From positions 12,612,938 to 12,676,937 of the forward strand of contig JAKZAP010000014.1 in assembly GCA_023053575.1 (NCBI GenBank): a stretch of 64,000 nt of DNA. The letters run 5' to 3'. Shown piece by piece: positions 46,975 through 58,602 of this stretch. The first letter of the stretch is position 1, and the number at the start of each line of letters is the position of its first letter. The stretch comes from Branchinecta lynchi (lineage: Eukaryota; Arthropoda; Branchiopoda; Anostraca; Branchinectidae). The notes under the pieces are model-generated. The model worked only from the letters and a program-made list of their open reading frames with translations, searched no databases and was not told the origin of the DNA. The translations under genes and the position numbers were made by a program.

Positions 46975-47640
46975 ATTTAATCGGGTCACTAATATGCCTG
47001 CCAAGTTTCATCGTCCTTGGCACATCTGGACGTGTCCTAACTCGCGATCTCCAGAATTCCGTGAAACCCCCTCCAACTCCGCCCAAGGAGACACGATACG
47101 ATCTGGATCGGTCAAGAACATATCTAGTGCTTATGCTTGTTCATCCCACCAAATTTCATCCCAATCTCTCGACTAAGCGTTTCACGAGATTTCCTGTTTC
47201 CCCTTCCAACTCCCTCCTTACAAGTACCGGACCCGGTTCGGAATTGACATGGAACATCTGAGGCGATGGCTCTTTCTACTTGCCAAGTTTCATTCAAATC
47301 CGATCACCCGTTCAAAAGTTATCTATGCCACTAAAGATTCCGAATTAATCAACCCCCCTCTCCACTATGATTGTCGGATCGGGGAAACGACTACTTTCAA
47401 GTCAGTCATTTCGAATCCCTGAAATGCATACCAAGTTTCATCATCCTAGTACCAAACTCGCGGGATCACCTTTCTCCCCCCCCCCTCCCGAACTCCCCCA
47501 CAATGCCCAAATCCGGTCCGGTTATGTCAACGATGTATTTAGGATTTGTGCTTGTTCTTCCCACCAAGATTCTTCCCCATCCTCAAGCGTTTCCCAAGAT
47601 TTCCAGCTCTCCCCTCCAGTATGTGGGGAAAAAATTGTAA
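46975..47640 (-). repeat. 285-bp-unit family, fourth copy (inverted)
   Basis: Contains CTGCCAAGTTTCATCGTCC, ACCCCCTCCAACTCC and CGTTTCACGAGATTTCC, complementary to the units at 20600-21700. It abuts a 137-bp-unit element at about 47640. Confidence 0.65.
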
Positions 47641-47689
47641 ATGTCGGTTCAGAAACAGTAAAGATCGCATTCACTATCATAACAAGACC

Positions 47690-49085
47690 AAAGGTATCGA
47701 TGGGATCCCAAAAATCTAAGATTTGATCCAGACAATTCGGTCTTGTCTTCGCCAGGCTAATCATCAGAGAAAACCGAGTTCAGATATTCTATCTACCTAT
47801 CTATACCTCTATAAGCCATATCTATTTTGACGATATTGACCGAAACTTCCTGCTTTACTACTGCAAAATTTGCGGTTTCGCCCGAATTCCGAGCGAACTA
47901 CTAGTCCAGCAAAAAAAGGAAAAATTCAGAAACGAAGCCGGCGTATCTCCTTATCCCTATAAAGAAATCTAATCAACTTTAAATAAAATTTTGACTTAAG
48001 AAAAATGCGGGTACAACCGGATTCCGGACTAATTATATGTCCGAGTAAAGAATGATCATTATATACAGACTCAGCGTCTCTTCTTACCCCTAAATATATC
48101 ATCTAATCAACTTCAGATAAAGCTTTTACATTTAACATATTTTCCGGGTTTGGCCGGATTACAGGCGAACTAGTTGTCCGGCGAGAAAATGGTTTTCACC
48201 ATCAGGTTCAGCATGTCTTCTTACCCATCATTCAAACATTTAATCAACTTCAAATGAAACTATTACTTTTAACCAACTTTCCGGTTTGGGCCGGATTCCG
48301 GATGAACTGCTTGTTCGGCGACAAAATGATTTTCACCATCATGCTCAGCATGTTTTCTTACCCCTGAATCAAACATTTAATCAACTTCAAATGAAACTTT
48401 TACTTTTAACGAACTTTCCGGTTTTTGCCAGATTCCGGACGAACTACTCGTCCAGCAAGAAAATGGTTTTCACCATCGTGCTCAGCGTGTCTTCTTACCC
48501 CTAAATCAAAGATTTAACCAACTTCAAATGAAACTTTTAATTTTAACCAACTTTCCGGTTTTTGCCGGATTCCGGACGAACTACTCGTCCAGCAAGAAAA
48601 TGGTTTTCACCATCATGCTCAGCGTGTCTTCTTACCCCTAAATCAAACATTTAATCAACTTCAAATGAAACTTTTACTTTTTACAAACTTTCCGGTTTTT
48701 GCCGGATTCCGGACGAACTACTTGTCCGGCGAGAAAATGATTATCACCATCGTGCTCAGCATGTCTTCTTACCCCATAATCGACTATCACAATAGCTGTT
48801 TAAAAATATTTTGTTTGTCCCTTAAATTAAACCCCCACCTTTTATTCCAGCAATGTTTCAAAGTCAGCTTGGGCTCAAAGAATATTTATAAACCCCCACC
48901 CCCAAATATAGAGCTACAGAGCCCGTCTACGAACTCGACCTTACCCTTGACCCAAACAATCCTCATACCAAGTTTCATCAAAATATCTAATTCCCTTCGA
49001 CAGTTATCGTCCTTACAGACGGACGGACGGACGGACAACTTTTGCGATGTCATAGGTATCCCTCCACTTACGTCTTGGGATCCGA
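47690..49085 (-). repeat. 137-bp-unit repeat element, copy d (regular array)
   Basis: The regular array has unit starts at 48241, 48378, 48515 and 48652, exactly 137 bp apart. The element is bounded by GATGGGATCCCAAA near 47700 and by GTATCCCTCCACTTACGTC near 49050. Confidence 0.8.
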
Positions 49086-49139
49086 AAAAGCTGTACGATA
49101 AACTGGCCGAAAAAGCATTTAAAAATTCTAAGAGCTAAT

Positions 49140-49735
49140 AAAGTTCGGAGTTTAGCCGGATCCCGGCCGAATATCGACAGGGAGATCAAGCAAAATCTCC
49201 TGTTCCAGGGCATTTTCCTACCTCTAATCGACTTTTCACTTGAAATTTTTTTTCCTGTTTCAGCCAGATTCCGGGCGAACTATCTGTCGAAGTCGAAAAT
49301 GATTGTCATATACGAATTCAGCATGTCTTCTTACCCACAAATCAATCAACTCCAGAAAATAAACCTTCTACTTTTAATAAATTTTCCGGTTTTGGCCGGA
49401 TTCCGGGCGAACTACTTGTCAGGCGAGAAAATGATTTTCATATTCGTTGTTCAGCGTGTATTTTTACCTCTAAATCGACTCATTAGCTGTACAAAAAAAA
49501 AAACTTTGTTCGCCCCTTAACTTGATCCCCCTCCCCCACCCTTCAATGTAGAGCTACAAAGCCCATCTACGAACTCGACTTGTCCCTTGACCCAAAGCAT
49601 CCTGACACCAAGTTTCATCAAAATATCTCGTTCCCTTCGAGAGTTATCGTGCTGATAGACGGACGGACAGACAGACAACTTTTGCGGAGTCATAGGTATC
49701 CCTCCACTTACGTTTCGCGATCCCAAAAACGATTG
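49140..49735 (-). repeat. 137-bp-unit repeat element, copy e
   Basis: Two to three units (TTTGGCCGGATTCCGGGCG), then the leader with GACGGACGGACAGACAGAC and the end CCTCCACTTACGTTTCGCG. Confidence 0.65.
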
Positions 49736-50373
49736 CACCGTAACTTGGTTAAGTTCCAAAATTGCAAGCTCTTCACTTTTTTTTTAATCAAAATCACAAG
49801 GCGTGTTTCTCTCTTTTCTTTTTCACTTCCGCGCGGGGGGGGGGGGGGGGAGAGGGGTTACGCGACACTTTTCTCCGCGTGAATTCGGTTCTCCTGTAGC
49901 TTGATAGTTTGCTTATTGTTGCCTTCGTTAGCTCGACTAAACATGCTCGTTTCCAAAAAAAGCTACTCCTTGCTTCAGGTTAACAGTCAAATGTCAACTG
50001 TGAACAGGTATAACGCTAAAGGAGCGTTTTTCGGAGTAACACACCAAGCAATCCACAACGGTTTTCGCACTCTGGAAACCGTACCAGTCGCCATTCACCT
50101 GCTTAGTTAATGGTTCATCTAGTTTCATTTAAATCTATTTTCATAATTGTATTTTTGTAACTGAAGGATTTGGGCTTTGGCCCCTTTAAATCCGATGTTA
50201 TTTCATCTGAAAATTCCGTTTCAGACTTTTTCATTTTGAAAACAACGAGCGCAGGTCCTAAGTAGAGCTGAAGTCCACTTACAAAACTTATAAAGTCGGC
50301 TAAGGAACGTCGTCACTTTCCTACATTACGCGAAAAATAAAACGTTCATTAAGTATGCAAGCTGCGTTACCAA

Positions 50374-50653
50374 GAGCGCATTCCACCCTACTTACCTTAG
50401 TTACTACGCATGACGTGAAAAATGTTGGCTTCTTGGTGTCAACGCTGGAACACATTTTTCTACTTTCGCCAAAATATCCACGGGGTAATAGAGCCAATTC
50501 GTAGTTACCAAGCTTACTACGCTCCGGAGCGTAGTAAGCAAATAGTTACTATAGTTTCTAGAAGGTTGGAACGGTCAGCGTAGTAACTTTTCGTGAAGTT
50601 GGAACGGAATTAGGAACTAATAGTTACTATTGTTAGAAAGGTGGAACACGCTC
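50374..50653. mobile_element. Inverted-repeat MITE (GAGCGCATTCCACC ends)
   Basis: GAGCGCATTCCACC at the left pairs with GAGCGTGTTCCACC inverted at the right. The centre is a palindrome, GCTTACTACGCTCCGG with its complement. It lies about 95 bp from the 3' edge of a POMT1 exon. Confidence 0.65.
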
Positions 50654-50746
50654 CTAATGTGACGGTGCCACAAATCTGGCGCAAGCCACAACTGGTTCCT
50701 GGTGAATAAGAAGACTTATCTAGTGTGAAATGGTTACTGAACGTAC

Positions 50747-50921
50747 CTAATAGCATTGACAATATGCTCGGCCACGGCTGCAGCCAAAAGTATCTTGAAG
50801 GCGTAAGCAGGGAGGTAGTGATGCAAGAACAAGGTGTGGTCCACGAAGAAGAAAGGAGAGAAGTGAATCGCGTAGCCAACCAAGAAAACTTCGCCGATAG
50901 TCACGAACTGCGTCCAGGTTT
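50747..50921 (-). CDS. POMT1: Protein O-mannosyltransferase 1, transmembrane exon
   Basis: On the minus strand the acceptor is TTGATTACAG before 50921 and the donor is AG|GTACGT at 50747/50746. The peptide contains GEVFLVGYAIHFSPFFFVDH, then TLFLHHYLPAYAFKILL and AEHIVNAI. The PFFxxxxTLFLHHYLPA block is among the best-conserved C-terminal PMT motifs. Hydrophobic character fits two membrane helices. The last two bases (AG) join G at 45798 to give an arginine codon. A 280-bp MITE lies about 95 bp downstream in the next intron. Confidence 0.95.
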
Positions 50922-51309
50922 CTGTAATCAATTTTCTCATTTACGTTTAACCGAAAAGGGCCGAGATATGACAACCCAGTGACCTATTCACTTAAAGAGG
51001 CCTGAAGACCCGACGAAAATGCGTCACTTCGTTGCTCCGCTATTCAGGAGTAATCAGTTTCAGTTTTTTAGCACACAGGGAAAATTGTATATCCCTGTAA
51101 ATTTAGATATTGACACAGTGTTATTGTTGTTATATCTTTCTTTTTTTTCTTTGTTGTTGTGGTGCGATGGCCCTTGTTGGCTTTTATGCATTAAATATCT
51201 ATATATCTATTGTGGAATTTCCCTGTTGGACTTGTGGTACCTCTAAGGGCTTGTCCCTGCGTTGTATGCTTGACGAAAACGATTTGCGAAAAATAACTCT
51301 TCACGCAGT

Positions 51310-51545
51310 GATTTCCTTTCCGCAAGCTGATCACTGGCCACTGAAAAGCAGCGTTTGTATTGAGATTCAAATTTTGCGCGTCTTAGTAGAATCTGCTCTG
51401 TGGTGACGGCCGTCAATGCTCTGAACGTCACAATTAGAGCAGATAGTGGAAAATAGAAAAATCCCTCAGCAGAATCAAAATAATTCGGTGTATTTAATCA
51501 GAAGTTGGCGTTTCAGTTAAACTTTAAAGATTTTAATTAGGGTTT
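51310..51545 (+). repeat. Interspersed repeat ending TTTCAGTTAAACTTTAAA, copy 2
   Basis: The TTGAGATTCAAATT segment near 51360 also recurs inverted in the frame at 52080-52292 (near 52167), which therefore is repeat-derived. Confidence 0.5.
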
Positions 51546-51858
51546 GATGTCAGATCCTTTCTTTTAAAGTTACTTAACCGCGCTCCTTATCTGGTACTTA
51601 GCAAAAATGGCAATTGCCGAATTTGCACTTGCAATTTGCACAAGAAGTCACTCCAAAAGAAATGCTTGCATCCACCCACATCACACTTCTGTCCCACCAA
51701 TTTCACAAAAGCCTAGGCTCTTGTTAACGACGATGAAAGTGAGGTGACTTTTTCAGATACCACGGTAACTGGCCAGATTTTCTGTAACTGTAAGACGACC
51801 CTAGACCGTGGTATCGAATACCATGGTATCTGCAAAAACACAACTAAGAATAACAAAC

Positions 51859-51985
51859 CTTCTGAGAGGTCATAGCATTCTCTCCTCTGCCGCAGCAAGT
51901 AGATGACCAGCAAGACAGCATACACTGTCAGCAGTGCCGTGGAGGTATACCAGACGCCGATGTTTCCAAGAAGCTGGATCTGGGT
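51859..51985 (-). CDS. POMT1: Protein O-mannosyltransferase 1, transmembrane exon
   Basis: On the minus strand the acceptor is CATTTTCAG before 51985 and the donor is G|GTTTGT at 51859/51858. The 42 codons begin TQIQLLGNIGVWY, which continues the IAYW...NSN segment of the previous exon as in animal POMT1. A hydrophobic helix (TALLTVYAVLLVIYLL) and the basic-acidic RQRRECYDLSE follow. The single base left over joins 50921 to give a glutamate codon. Spacing and phase match the neighbouring exons. Confidence 0.93.
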
Positions 51986-52397
51986 CTGAAAATGAAAAGT
52001 GACGAGATCAAAGTTTAACTAAAAAAAACAACTTATTTTTGCATCATTTAACTGAACACATTGAATTATTTGGATTGTGTTAAGCGATTTTTTGTTTCAC
52101 TATCTGCCCTAGTAGTGAAGTTCCGCCCAAAGCGGAAAGTACTATGATGCGGACAATTTGAATCTCAACCCAAACGCGGCTTAATGGCCGCAGTGGTGAG
52201 GTCGGTGAAAACTGTGGCCCCATCGTATATGGACGAATGTAAATCACTTCATCCTCAGTTTCGCCTGGCCCCACGTCGATCTCACTTGCCATTTTATTTT
52301 AATTTTTCGTAAACGCTTTTCGTCAATATTAGGTTTATGTCCCTTAGTTGGCCAAAGAGTGTTGCAAAATCGTTCCGAACACAACAAACCGTGTCGG

Positions 52398-53247
52398 GAC
52401 ATCTCGCCACAGCGACAGCTGGGAACCGACTACTCGCCATACAGACATCTTGCCACAGTGCGACATCTCGCCACGTTTATAGCATAAAGTACTTTATTCA
52501 ATTACTATTTATTCGAACAAAAGTTTTAATGGAGCAGATAATTATGAGCAATGCCTCTCAATACATCAAGAGCACTGCTACGGTTATACCTACTGACACT
52601 TCTTTCGGTTCTCTCGTTAGTCCAAATGGGGAGGAGTTAAGGGATGACAATGGACAGTTTGGAGCTAAGCGCCGCCCTGTGGGAGGAGCTACGTGATGAA
52701 AAAGCAATGCTCAAGTATTGTTTCTTTGGCCGAGGAGGAGAACAGCCTGCCTTAAGTCGGTCCACGTCGGCCTTTTGCAAATTTTCTTCGATCTTGAAAT
52801 AGTTCAGGCAATGCCAAAGACTTCGGTGGCTTGATCCCGTCAGCTGGTTAAAGCGGAGACGCTAACCTTCTATGTTGCTATGGTTCGTGGAAGATGCCCA
52901 GCTACTCGATCGGTGCGCGTCGGGACATCTTAATACCAGACTGAATTCCTGACCGCTATTTAACTGCGACATAGGATTATATTGCGGATTAAAACTGAAA
53001 GGATTAATTAGTTAGAGGACCCAAATTCCCTTGGGTCAACTGAAGGTAAATGTTGTTATTGGATTTTTTTTTTTTTTTTTTTTTTACCTAAAACATTGTT
53101 TTTGTGGCGAGTTGTCCATGTGGCAAGTCGTCTCTGTGGCAAGGCAAGTCGTCTCTGTGGCAAGTTATCGGTGTGGCGAGTCGTCGGTGTGGCTACATGT
53201 CTGTGTGGCGACTTGTCGGTTCCCAGTTGACGGTGTGGCGACTTGTC
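52398..53247. mobile_element. Inverted-repeat element with iterated GTGGCGAGTTGTC motifs
   Basis: Both ends, in opposite orientation, consist of iterated 14-15-bp GTGGCGACTTGTC/GTGGCAAGTCGTC motifs and share a CTGGGAACCGAC block. Inverted similarity extends about 75 bp. The interior has no transposase. It lies in a POMT1 intron. Confidence 0.65.
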
Positions 53248-54722
53248 ATGGAATCCAACGAACACAAAACACTGAGTCGCGAATACAACATATAGTACAG
53301 TCAATCTAGCGTCAAATATGACTCGACCGCAAACAAATTGCAACAGAAATAATGTTTACGCCATCTTGTAGAGGAAAAAAAAACTGTACAACATATCAAA
53401 AGTTGGGAAACCTAGCGGGGTGCAAAATTCGTCTTTTTTTTAGCGTTTTCTATTTTATTTTTGTTTTAAAGCTGAAATTTCCTACTTTCTTAAGGCTTAT
53501 TGTTCACTTCATGGGAAACAAGTTTCTGGTGTGGTTTCATGTTCTGGACTCGAATATCACACCAGATTTAAGATACGGTCAACCGAAAGTATTTCACATT
53601 CAACACAATACAAGAAATTCGTGATTATATAATAGCCCAATTGTTTTACCGCATACAAATCGCAACAGAAGTGATTAAACCATTTTGTAGAGACAAGGAA
53701 CTGTTCTGTGTCAAAAATTGGGAGTCTATCTCAAGGAAAAGCTCGTGTTTTATGGCGTTTCCTAAAAAAAAATTTCAGCTGGTATTTTCGATTTTCTAAA
53801 AGCTTACCATTTTCTTCGTAGGATACACGTTTTAATGCAATTTTCTGTGCTGAATTCGAATATCGTATCAGATTCAAGATATTTTCAGCCTAAAACTTTT
53901 GCACATTCACCACCACACAAGCCGTTTCTTTGGAACTCTTATTATTTATCGAATGGATACTACCATGTCAAGTAGAATTCTTCAAATAGTCCTGCTCCTC
54001 ATTTTTCAATTATTAATTGAATTCGAATGACAGGTAACAAAAATCACATTGGTAAAAGGCTGAGAAAGTTAATCACTGGATGGTTCTTCCATTATCATAT
54101 AATTGGACGACGTCATCCTGAATGACGCTTACCATTTTTTTTTTCGGTTTGTTAGTGATGCTGTTTTTTCAACAGTTTCAAGGTTCCCGCCGAAGCATTC
54201 AGTTTCCCGCAGAGCTTTCCACTAACTTTCTGGAACCACTATCCGGGAAAGCAGCTTCGGTTTCCAAGCAGACTAAAAACCACTGGAAAGAGATTCCGAC
54301 TTTGCTTTCCTGCTCGCGAATACGTTCTTTACATTTAACCTCACTCGAGCGAGTGAGCAAAAAAAAATTGCTGATGTAGCGAAGCAGACGACGGAGAACT
54401 GACGGAGAAGCCAGCACTGACTGGGAAGTACCGAGGTAAACGGCGAAGTACCGAGGCAAACGGCGCAACATGGGGGAATCTGTTTCAATTCCAAATTTCT
54501 CGCGAAAAGACCGCACAATCCCCGCAAGTACCCTTCCCCTAAAAGAAAATACCCACGAACGAATGGATACCGATGGCGTTAGTGCAGTGCATTAAGCACC
54601 GAAGGACCCAAAGGCCCTAACCAACAACGCAAACCAGTCACCACGAAGCCCCAAATCGCTAATCTCGGTAACGACTAAATTCCAGGACAACCCACGACCT
54701 GTCCCCAAGAAGAAGCTGAACC

Positions 54723-55149
54723 CAGAGATGGGCGAATCCGGTCATGAAAGGATTCGAATCCGAGTCCGAATCGAACATTTCATGCTGAGGATAAGAATCC
54801 GGAATCGAATCCGGATTCGAATCCTTCCTTAACAAAAATCAAATCATGTACATAGGTTATAGTTTAAAAATCAGAGGCGACACAAAACACTGATCAAATC
54901 AAATAACGTGATAGATTACTGAGGATGGTTGGTACTGGAGACCAAAAGTCCGATTGCCCAAGCCCACTGTGTAAAAATTGGAAACACGGAAACTGGAAGA
55001 ATGTATACTAGAAAATTTAGCGGATTCGTAAGATTGAAGGTTTGGAATTCGAGTCCGAATCCGAATCCAGCCTGACAAGCACAAAATTCGAATCCGGCCA
55101 AAGGCACGAATTCTGGATCCGAATCCGGATTCGGATTCGCCCATCTCTG
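54723..55149. mobile_element. hAT-like MITE
   Basis: Inverted ends are CAGAGATGGGCGAATCCG on the left and its complement on the right. The flanking 8-mers GCTGAACC and CCTGAGCC match at six of eight positions, which suits a decayed 8-bp hAT target duplication. The interior is rich in GGATTCGAATCC-type motifs. It interrupts a decayed reading frame that continues on both sides. Confidence 0.75.
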
Positions 55150-55540
55150 CCTGAGCCCCTTAAGACTGTGAACGACATGAAAATAATTTTTGAACTGAGT
55201 AAATATGAAACTAAGCAGACAAATTATAAATACATTCCTGCCACCTAAGGGGACCAAGAAACCCATGACTCAGCTCCTTAGAGCCTGAAAGAACTAGAGG
55301 CTCTAAACTGAAGAATGGAAAGGGAAGCTGAAACTAAGATGGACACAGCTTTAGTAAAGCTCATAGATGTGCGACTGTTCCCTAAGAAACTAGTCCCAAA
55401 AGACGACCAAAGGTTGCAGAACCTACTTGCTAAAGGCAACCGTCGAGCGAAATTTGTCGCTAGAAGAGATGCCGCAGGGTAACATGGCTCGAAGAGAAGA
55501 TCAGCCAACACCGGGCGATGACGATTTTAATAATTACATA
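55150..55540 (+). pseudogene. Decayed reading frame flanking the hAT-like MITE
   Basis: Coding-like sequence is visible before the MITE (about 54590-54722) and after it. The longest clean part is 55315-55485, starting MEREAETKMDTALVKL and rich in Lys/Arg. It contains several stops and is not recognised. It may be a transposon gag-like fragment. Confidence 0.25.
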
Positions 55541-55544
55541 TATG

Positions 55545-55590
55545 TAGGATTTATACATATATATTATAAATATATATGTATATATATCAA
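55545..55590. repeat. AT-rich microsatellite
   Basis: Degenerate (TA)n with ATATATGTATATATAT runs. Confidence 0.8.
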
Positions 55591-56193
55591 AAATTATTAA
55601 CTGGCATGTATATAGAACGATTAATAATTGGTGCAACCGTAAAACTTGGTATCGACTTTATACCCTTGGATATGTACGGCTAGTCAGTCTTAGACCTGTT
55701 CAGGTTTAAGTTTTACTCACCCCACACATAGGCTTGAGTAGACAATTAAGGACAGCCCGTTTTGTCTTCGGGTCGAAAACGGTTTGACATTAAAAAGGAT
55801 AGATTACTCACACCACATTTAAAATTCACCCCAGTTTTATCCACAGTATCTGCCTACTCACGAGCCTAACTAAGAGGGACAAATGATGACGCTAAAATTA
55901 GTGCTGTCAACCAAATACAGAACTGACTAAGTAATAAGCAATTATTAATAATGAATACAGTAGAATTATCAATTTGCCATTCAACACATCCATTTGGGTC
56001 TCTATTCGGTCCTAAGTGCGAACAATTACGGATAATGGAACAGAAATATGGATATCTGGAATAGTGATGAATGCGAAACACTTTCGGTTGACCGTATATT
56101 TAATCGGATCTATCTGGATTCCAGACTTGAAACAAACTAACCGACAAGATCAGACCAAAGATTTATAATCTGAACTGAAGAAAACGACGAGTA

Positions 56194-56925
56194 ATGATGA
56201 AGAGCGGATGTCTTTTGTCTGGATGGTTCGTGTTGTGGACACTGGTGATAGTCCTAACTTTCTTGGCCCATGCCATAGATGGATCGAAAAGGATATATCT
56301 CTTCATAATCCTGACACCAACAGTGCTGGGATACGCTCCTCCAGCATTTGTTATCCCTGTCAAGCATATTGTTCAGCTGTGCCATCTTTTCTTCAACTGG
56401 TGTTATGAAGAACGGGACGAAGACCAACCTTCTGACTTTCAACAGAACGGTATGCTGCTCGACGTAGTTGTGAAGAATGGAGACCAGCTGGTCGATGTGA
56501 CCGTCTGGCCAACGAAGGATCTTCAGAAAGAAGAGCCGCGGTATAAGTATGCAGTAAGTGACACCGCTATCAGATTGATAGACGGTACGGTAGACGTTCA
56601 AGTCATCCAACGTGACGAAGGACCTCTCTCGCCGCCCAAGGAAAGTCAGGGAGAAACGCGGGAGAAGTACGCCGTGAGTGACACCGGCGTTGGATGGGGA
56701 GACGACATGGTACCATTTCAAGACATCTTAGAGAGACTTGACGAGATGCACTACGATCACCGAAATACGGATCTTCTTTGTCTCCCGGGCGTCAGTGACA
56801 CCACGACCATGGTTGAGAACTGGCTGAACGGGATACCAGAGCAGCTGACTTTCGTACAGGAACAACCAGAGTCTTTCCATGTCGTAAACAGATCAATGAG
56901 GAGGATTAGGGCCCTATCGCTGTAG
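56194..56925 (+). CDS. Uninterrupted 243-codon reading frame inside a POMT1 intron, unknown function
   Basis: I do not recognise this protein. It is open for 243 codons, opposite in strand to POMT1 in the intron between 58324 and 51985. The N-terminus is strongly hydrophobic (about residues 7-27 and 33-65), suggesting a signal anchor or two membrane helices. The rest is acidic and hydrophilic. It has an internal duplication: KYAVSDTAIRLIDGTVDVQV near residue 118 and KYAVSDTGVGWGDDMVPFQD near residue 158, each preceded by a Glu/Arg stretch, with a weaker VSDT near 200. The second ATG (56197) has A at -3. No intron, poly(A) tail or transposon ends were seen, so it could be a single-exon gene, a captured exon or a fragment of a mobile-element ORF. 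Confidence 0.5.
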   Translation: MMKSGCLLSGWFVLWTLVIVLTFLAHAIDGSKRIYLFIILTPTVLGYAPPAFVIPVKHIVQLCHLFFNWCYEERDEDQPSDFQQNGMLLDVVVKNGDQLVDVTVWPTKDLQKEEPRYKYAVSDTAIRLIDGTVDVQVIQRDEGPLSPPKESQGETREKYAVSDTGVGWGDDMVPFQDILERLDEMHYDHRNTDLLCLPGVSDTTTMVENWLNGIPEQLTFVQEQPESFHVVNRSMRRIRALSL

Positions 56926-58000
56926 GTATTGCTGCAGGTATAAAAAGAAAATTGTAGGCGCTTACAAATGGGACTGTAGTGGAAAATTGTTAGATACTAG
57001 AGCTGTATGACAAGCCAATGTGTCAAAGCCACTGAACGCTATGAAATTTTGTAGCAGTAACTACTAACTAATCTTTCACAAAGGGCTACAGAGGCTAGAT
57101 ATACATTGACTTTTAGGGATGACAATTCTTCGGCACCAATATATTGTAAAATTTGCTTGTCAGTGGTAGGAAGTTCTAACTCTTGACAAGAACTGGCTTC
57201 AGTCCGACATGGTTCGACCTTCACCCCAGGAGTGGGGATATGACATTTTAAGGATCGAACCCAAGCCGTGTCATTTTTGAGAGCTGGAGGGTTTCCTTTC
57301 AGTTTTCTTTAGTTATTGAACCTAGCTATGAACCTTTCGTTGCAGGAGTTTAGCATCGTCTCGTCATATCTTGCAGCTGTGTGGATTTTCAACCTGAAGT
57401 TATCGTTCTCCGCCAACACTGGATTTTCGATACGGTTCTGGCCAGAAGCTGGGCCAACGCTGTCAGCATTGACGTCTTGAAGCAAGCCAAACGTTGTTCC
57501 GGGAGGAACAGGACATGATCGTACTGAGGATATCAGGACAAAAGGCGTTCATTGGTCTCCATCTTTGGTGAATGAAGAAGGTATCAGGGAAAACCTTTCG
57601 AAACTATCGATACTCCTTCTTCCTGAGGATCACTGGTGTGTTTTGGACTTGGTCATGTATAATATTCTATTCGGACCTTTAATAGAAGGCATAATTCGGC
57701 ATGCTGGTTAACCCATTTACCGACACCCTAAATAGATAAATGGAGCTGCTTCTCCATTCTGAGATTTCTTTTGTCCCTGTCTCGACCGGATTCCTCCCAA
57801 AATACCCACGCAAGACAAGAACTAACAAAGCTTCTTTTTAATCGCATTTCGTCTCCTATATAAGCTTCGGAAGCAATTCGAACAAACCCGAGTTTCCAAG
57901 CACCTCTCCAGCCCCTAGATACTGAGGTTAAAGGCCTAGCTACGTGTCATGCGTCGAGGCCCCACACTAACGTAGATCAATGTATCTTAACCCATTTACA
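56926..58000. other. POMT1 intron, little recognised
   Basis: Contains the repeat fragment at 57608-57690. No other gene or structured RNA was identified. Confidence 0.45.
57608..57690 (-). repeat. Interspersed repeat with CTCAGGAAGAAGGAG block, fragment
   Basis: CTCCTTCTTCCTGAGGATCA followed by TTTTGGACTTGGTCAT matches 14524-14570. Confidence 0.6.
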
Positions 58001-58002
58001 GT

Positions 58003-58235
58003 AAGTAAGTAGTTTATTTATAACCCGCCATTTCTAAACGCGGAGTAAATGAAAGAAAACAAATCAAACACATAAAAGACACAGAAAAAGACAATAATTT
58101 TCAATCTTCGGCCAGGAAGCAGTGGAGAAGGTCGTGCGCTAGTTGGACTCTGTTGTCAATGATTTTTTATAGCGCCGAAGAAACATCAAAGAGTAACACT
58201 TGCATCTTGGATTTTGAACTTTTGAACTACATCAT
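58003..58235 (-). mobile_element. LINE-like 3' tail with (TTAC)n, copy 2
   Basis: About 80 percent similar by eye to 1913-2160: CAATCTTCGGCCAG, GTGGAGAAGGTCGTG and AAAGACACAGAAAAAGACA are shared. It lies just downstream of a POMT1 exon in the same orientation. Confidence 0.65.
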
Positions 58236-58323
58236 AGGTCTCCTTCAGTCTCATTTGGAATAACAAAAGCGCAAAATGAGTTAGATGATCAAAATTATCA
58301 TGAAACAAAATTCAGAGACTTAC

Positions 58324-58541
58324 GTTGGAATTCGGGGAGATCCAGTAGGCGATCCCTCTGTTCATAAGCAGCCATTCCCAAGGACTTGAGGTGTACATAT
58401 GGTTGGGTACGTTTTCGTTGGTAATGAAAAGCATACGGATCTGGAGTTCGACAAACTTTTGAAGGAAAGTCAACTTTATGGGTTCCAAAGGAATGAAGTC
58501 GGTATTCATGAGCTCTCTTTGAAGGTCCTCCTTCTCTTCAT
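58324..58541 (-). CDS. POMT1: Protein O-mannosyltransferase 1, start of C-terminal membrane domain
   Basis: On the minus strand the acceptor is CATCTTTCAG before 58541 and the donor is AAC|GTAAGT at 58324/58323. Two bases complete the codon from the previous exon, then 72 codons are open. Motifs include FLQKFVELQIRML, HMYTSSPWEWLL and GIAYWISPNSN. The Y-SSP-EW and IAYW features are typical of the PMT family C-terminal four-transmembrane domain. A charged acidic linker (EEKEDLQREL) precedes it. The exon ends in phase 0. The tRNA-like sequence lies about 60 bp upstream in the preceding intron. Confidence 0.94.
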
Positions 58542-58595
58542 CTGAAAGATGTACAACATGTATGTATATTTTTTATAAGTAGTGAACTGAAAGAC

Positions 58596-58600
58596 AAAAA
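58596..58600 (-). terminator. Pol III terminator after the tRNA-like sequence
   Basis: The tRNA-like sequence is followed on the minus strand, two bases after its last position, by TTTTT. This is the canonical Pol III stop signal and supports transcription as a separate unit. Confidence 0.5.
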
Positions 58601-58602
58601 TG

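Noticed and set aside
52080..52292. Minus-strand frame beginning MASEIDVGPGETEDE as an extra POMT1 exon
   Set aside because: The neighbouring exons join in phase without it, and its second half is an interspersed repeat also found near 51350.
57230..57300. B-box-like GGTTCGATCC near 57247 as a tRNA
   Set aside because: No A box at the right distance and no cloverleaf can be drawn.
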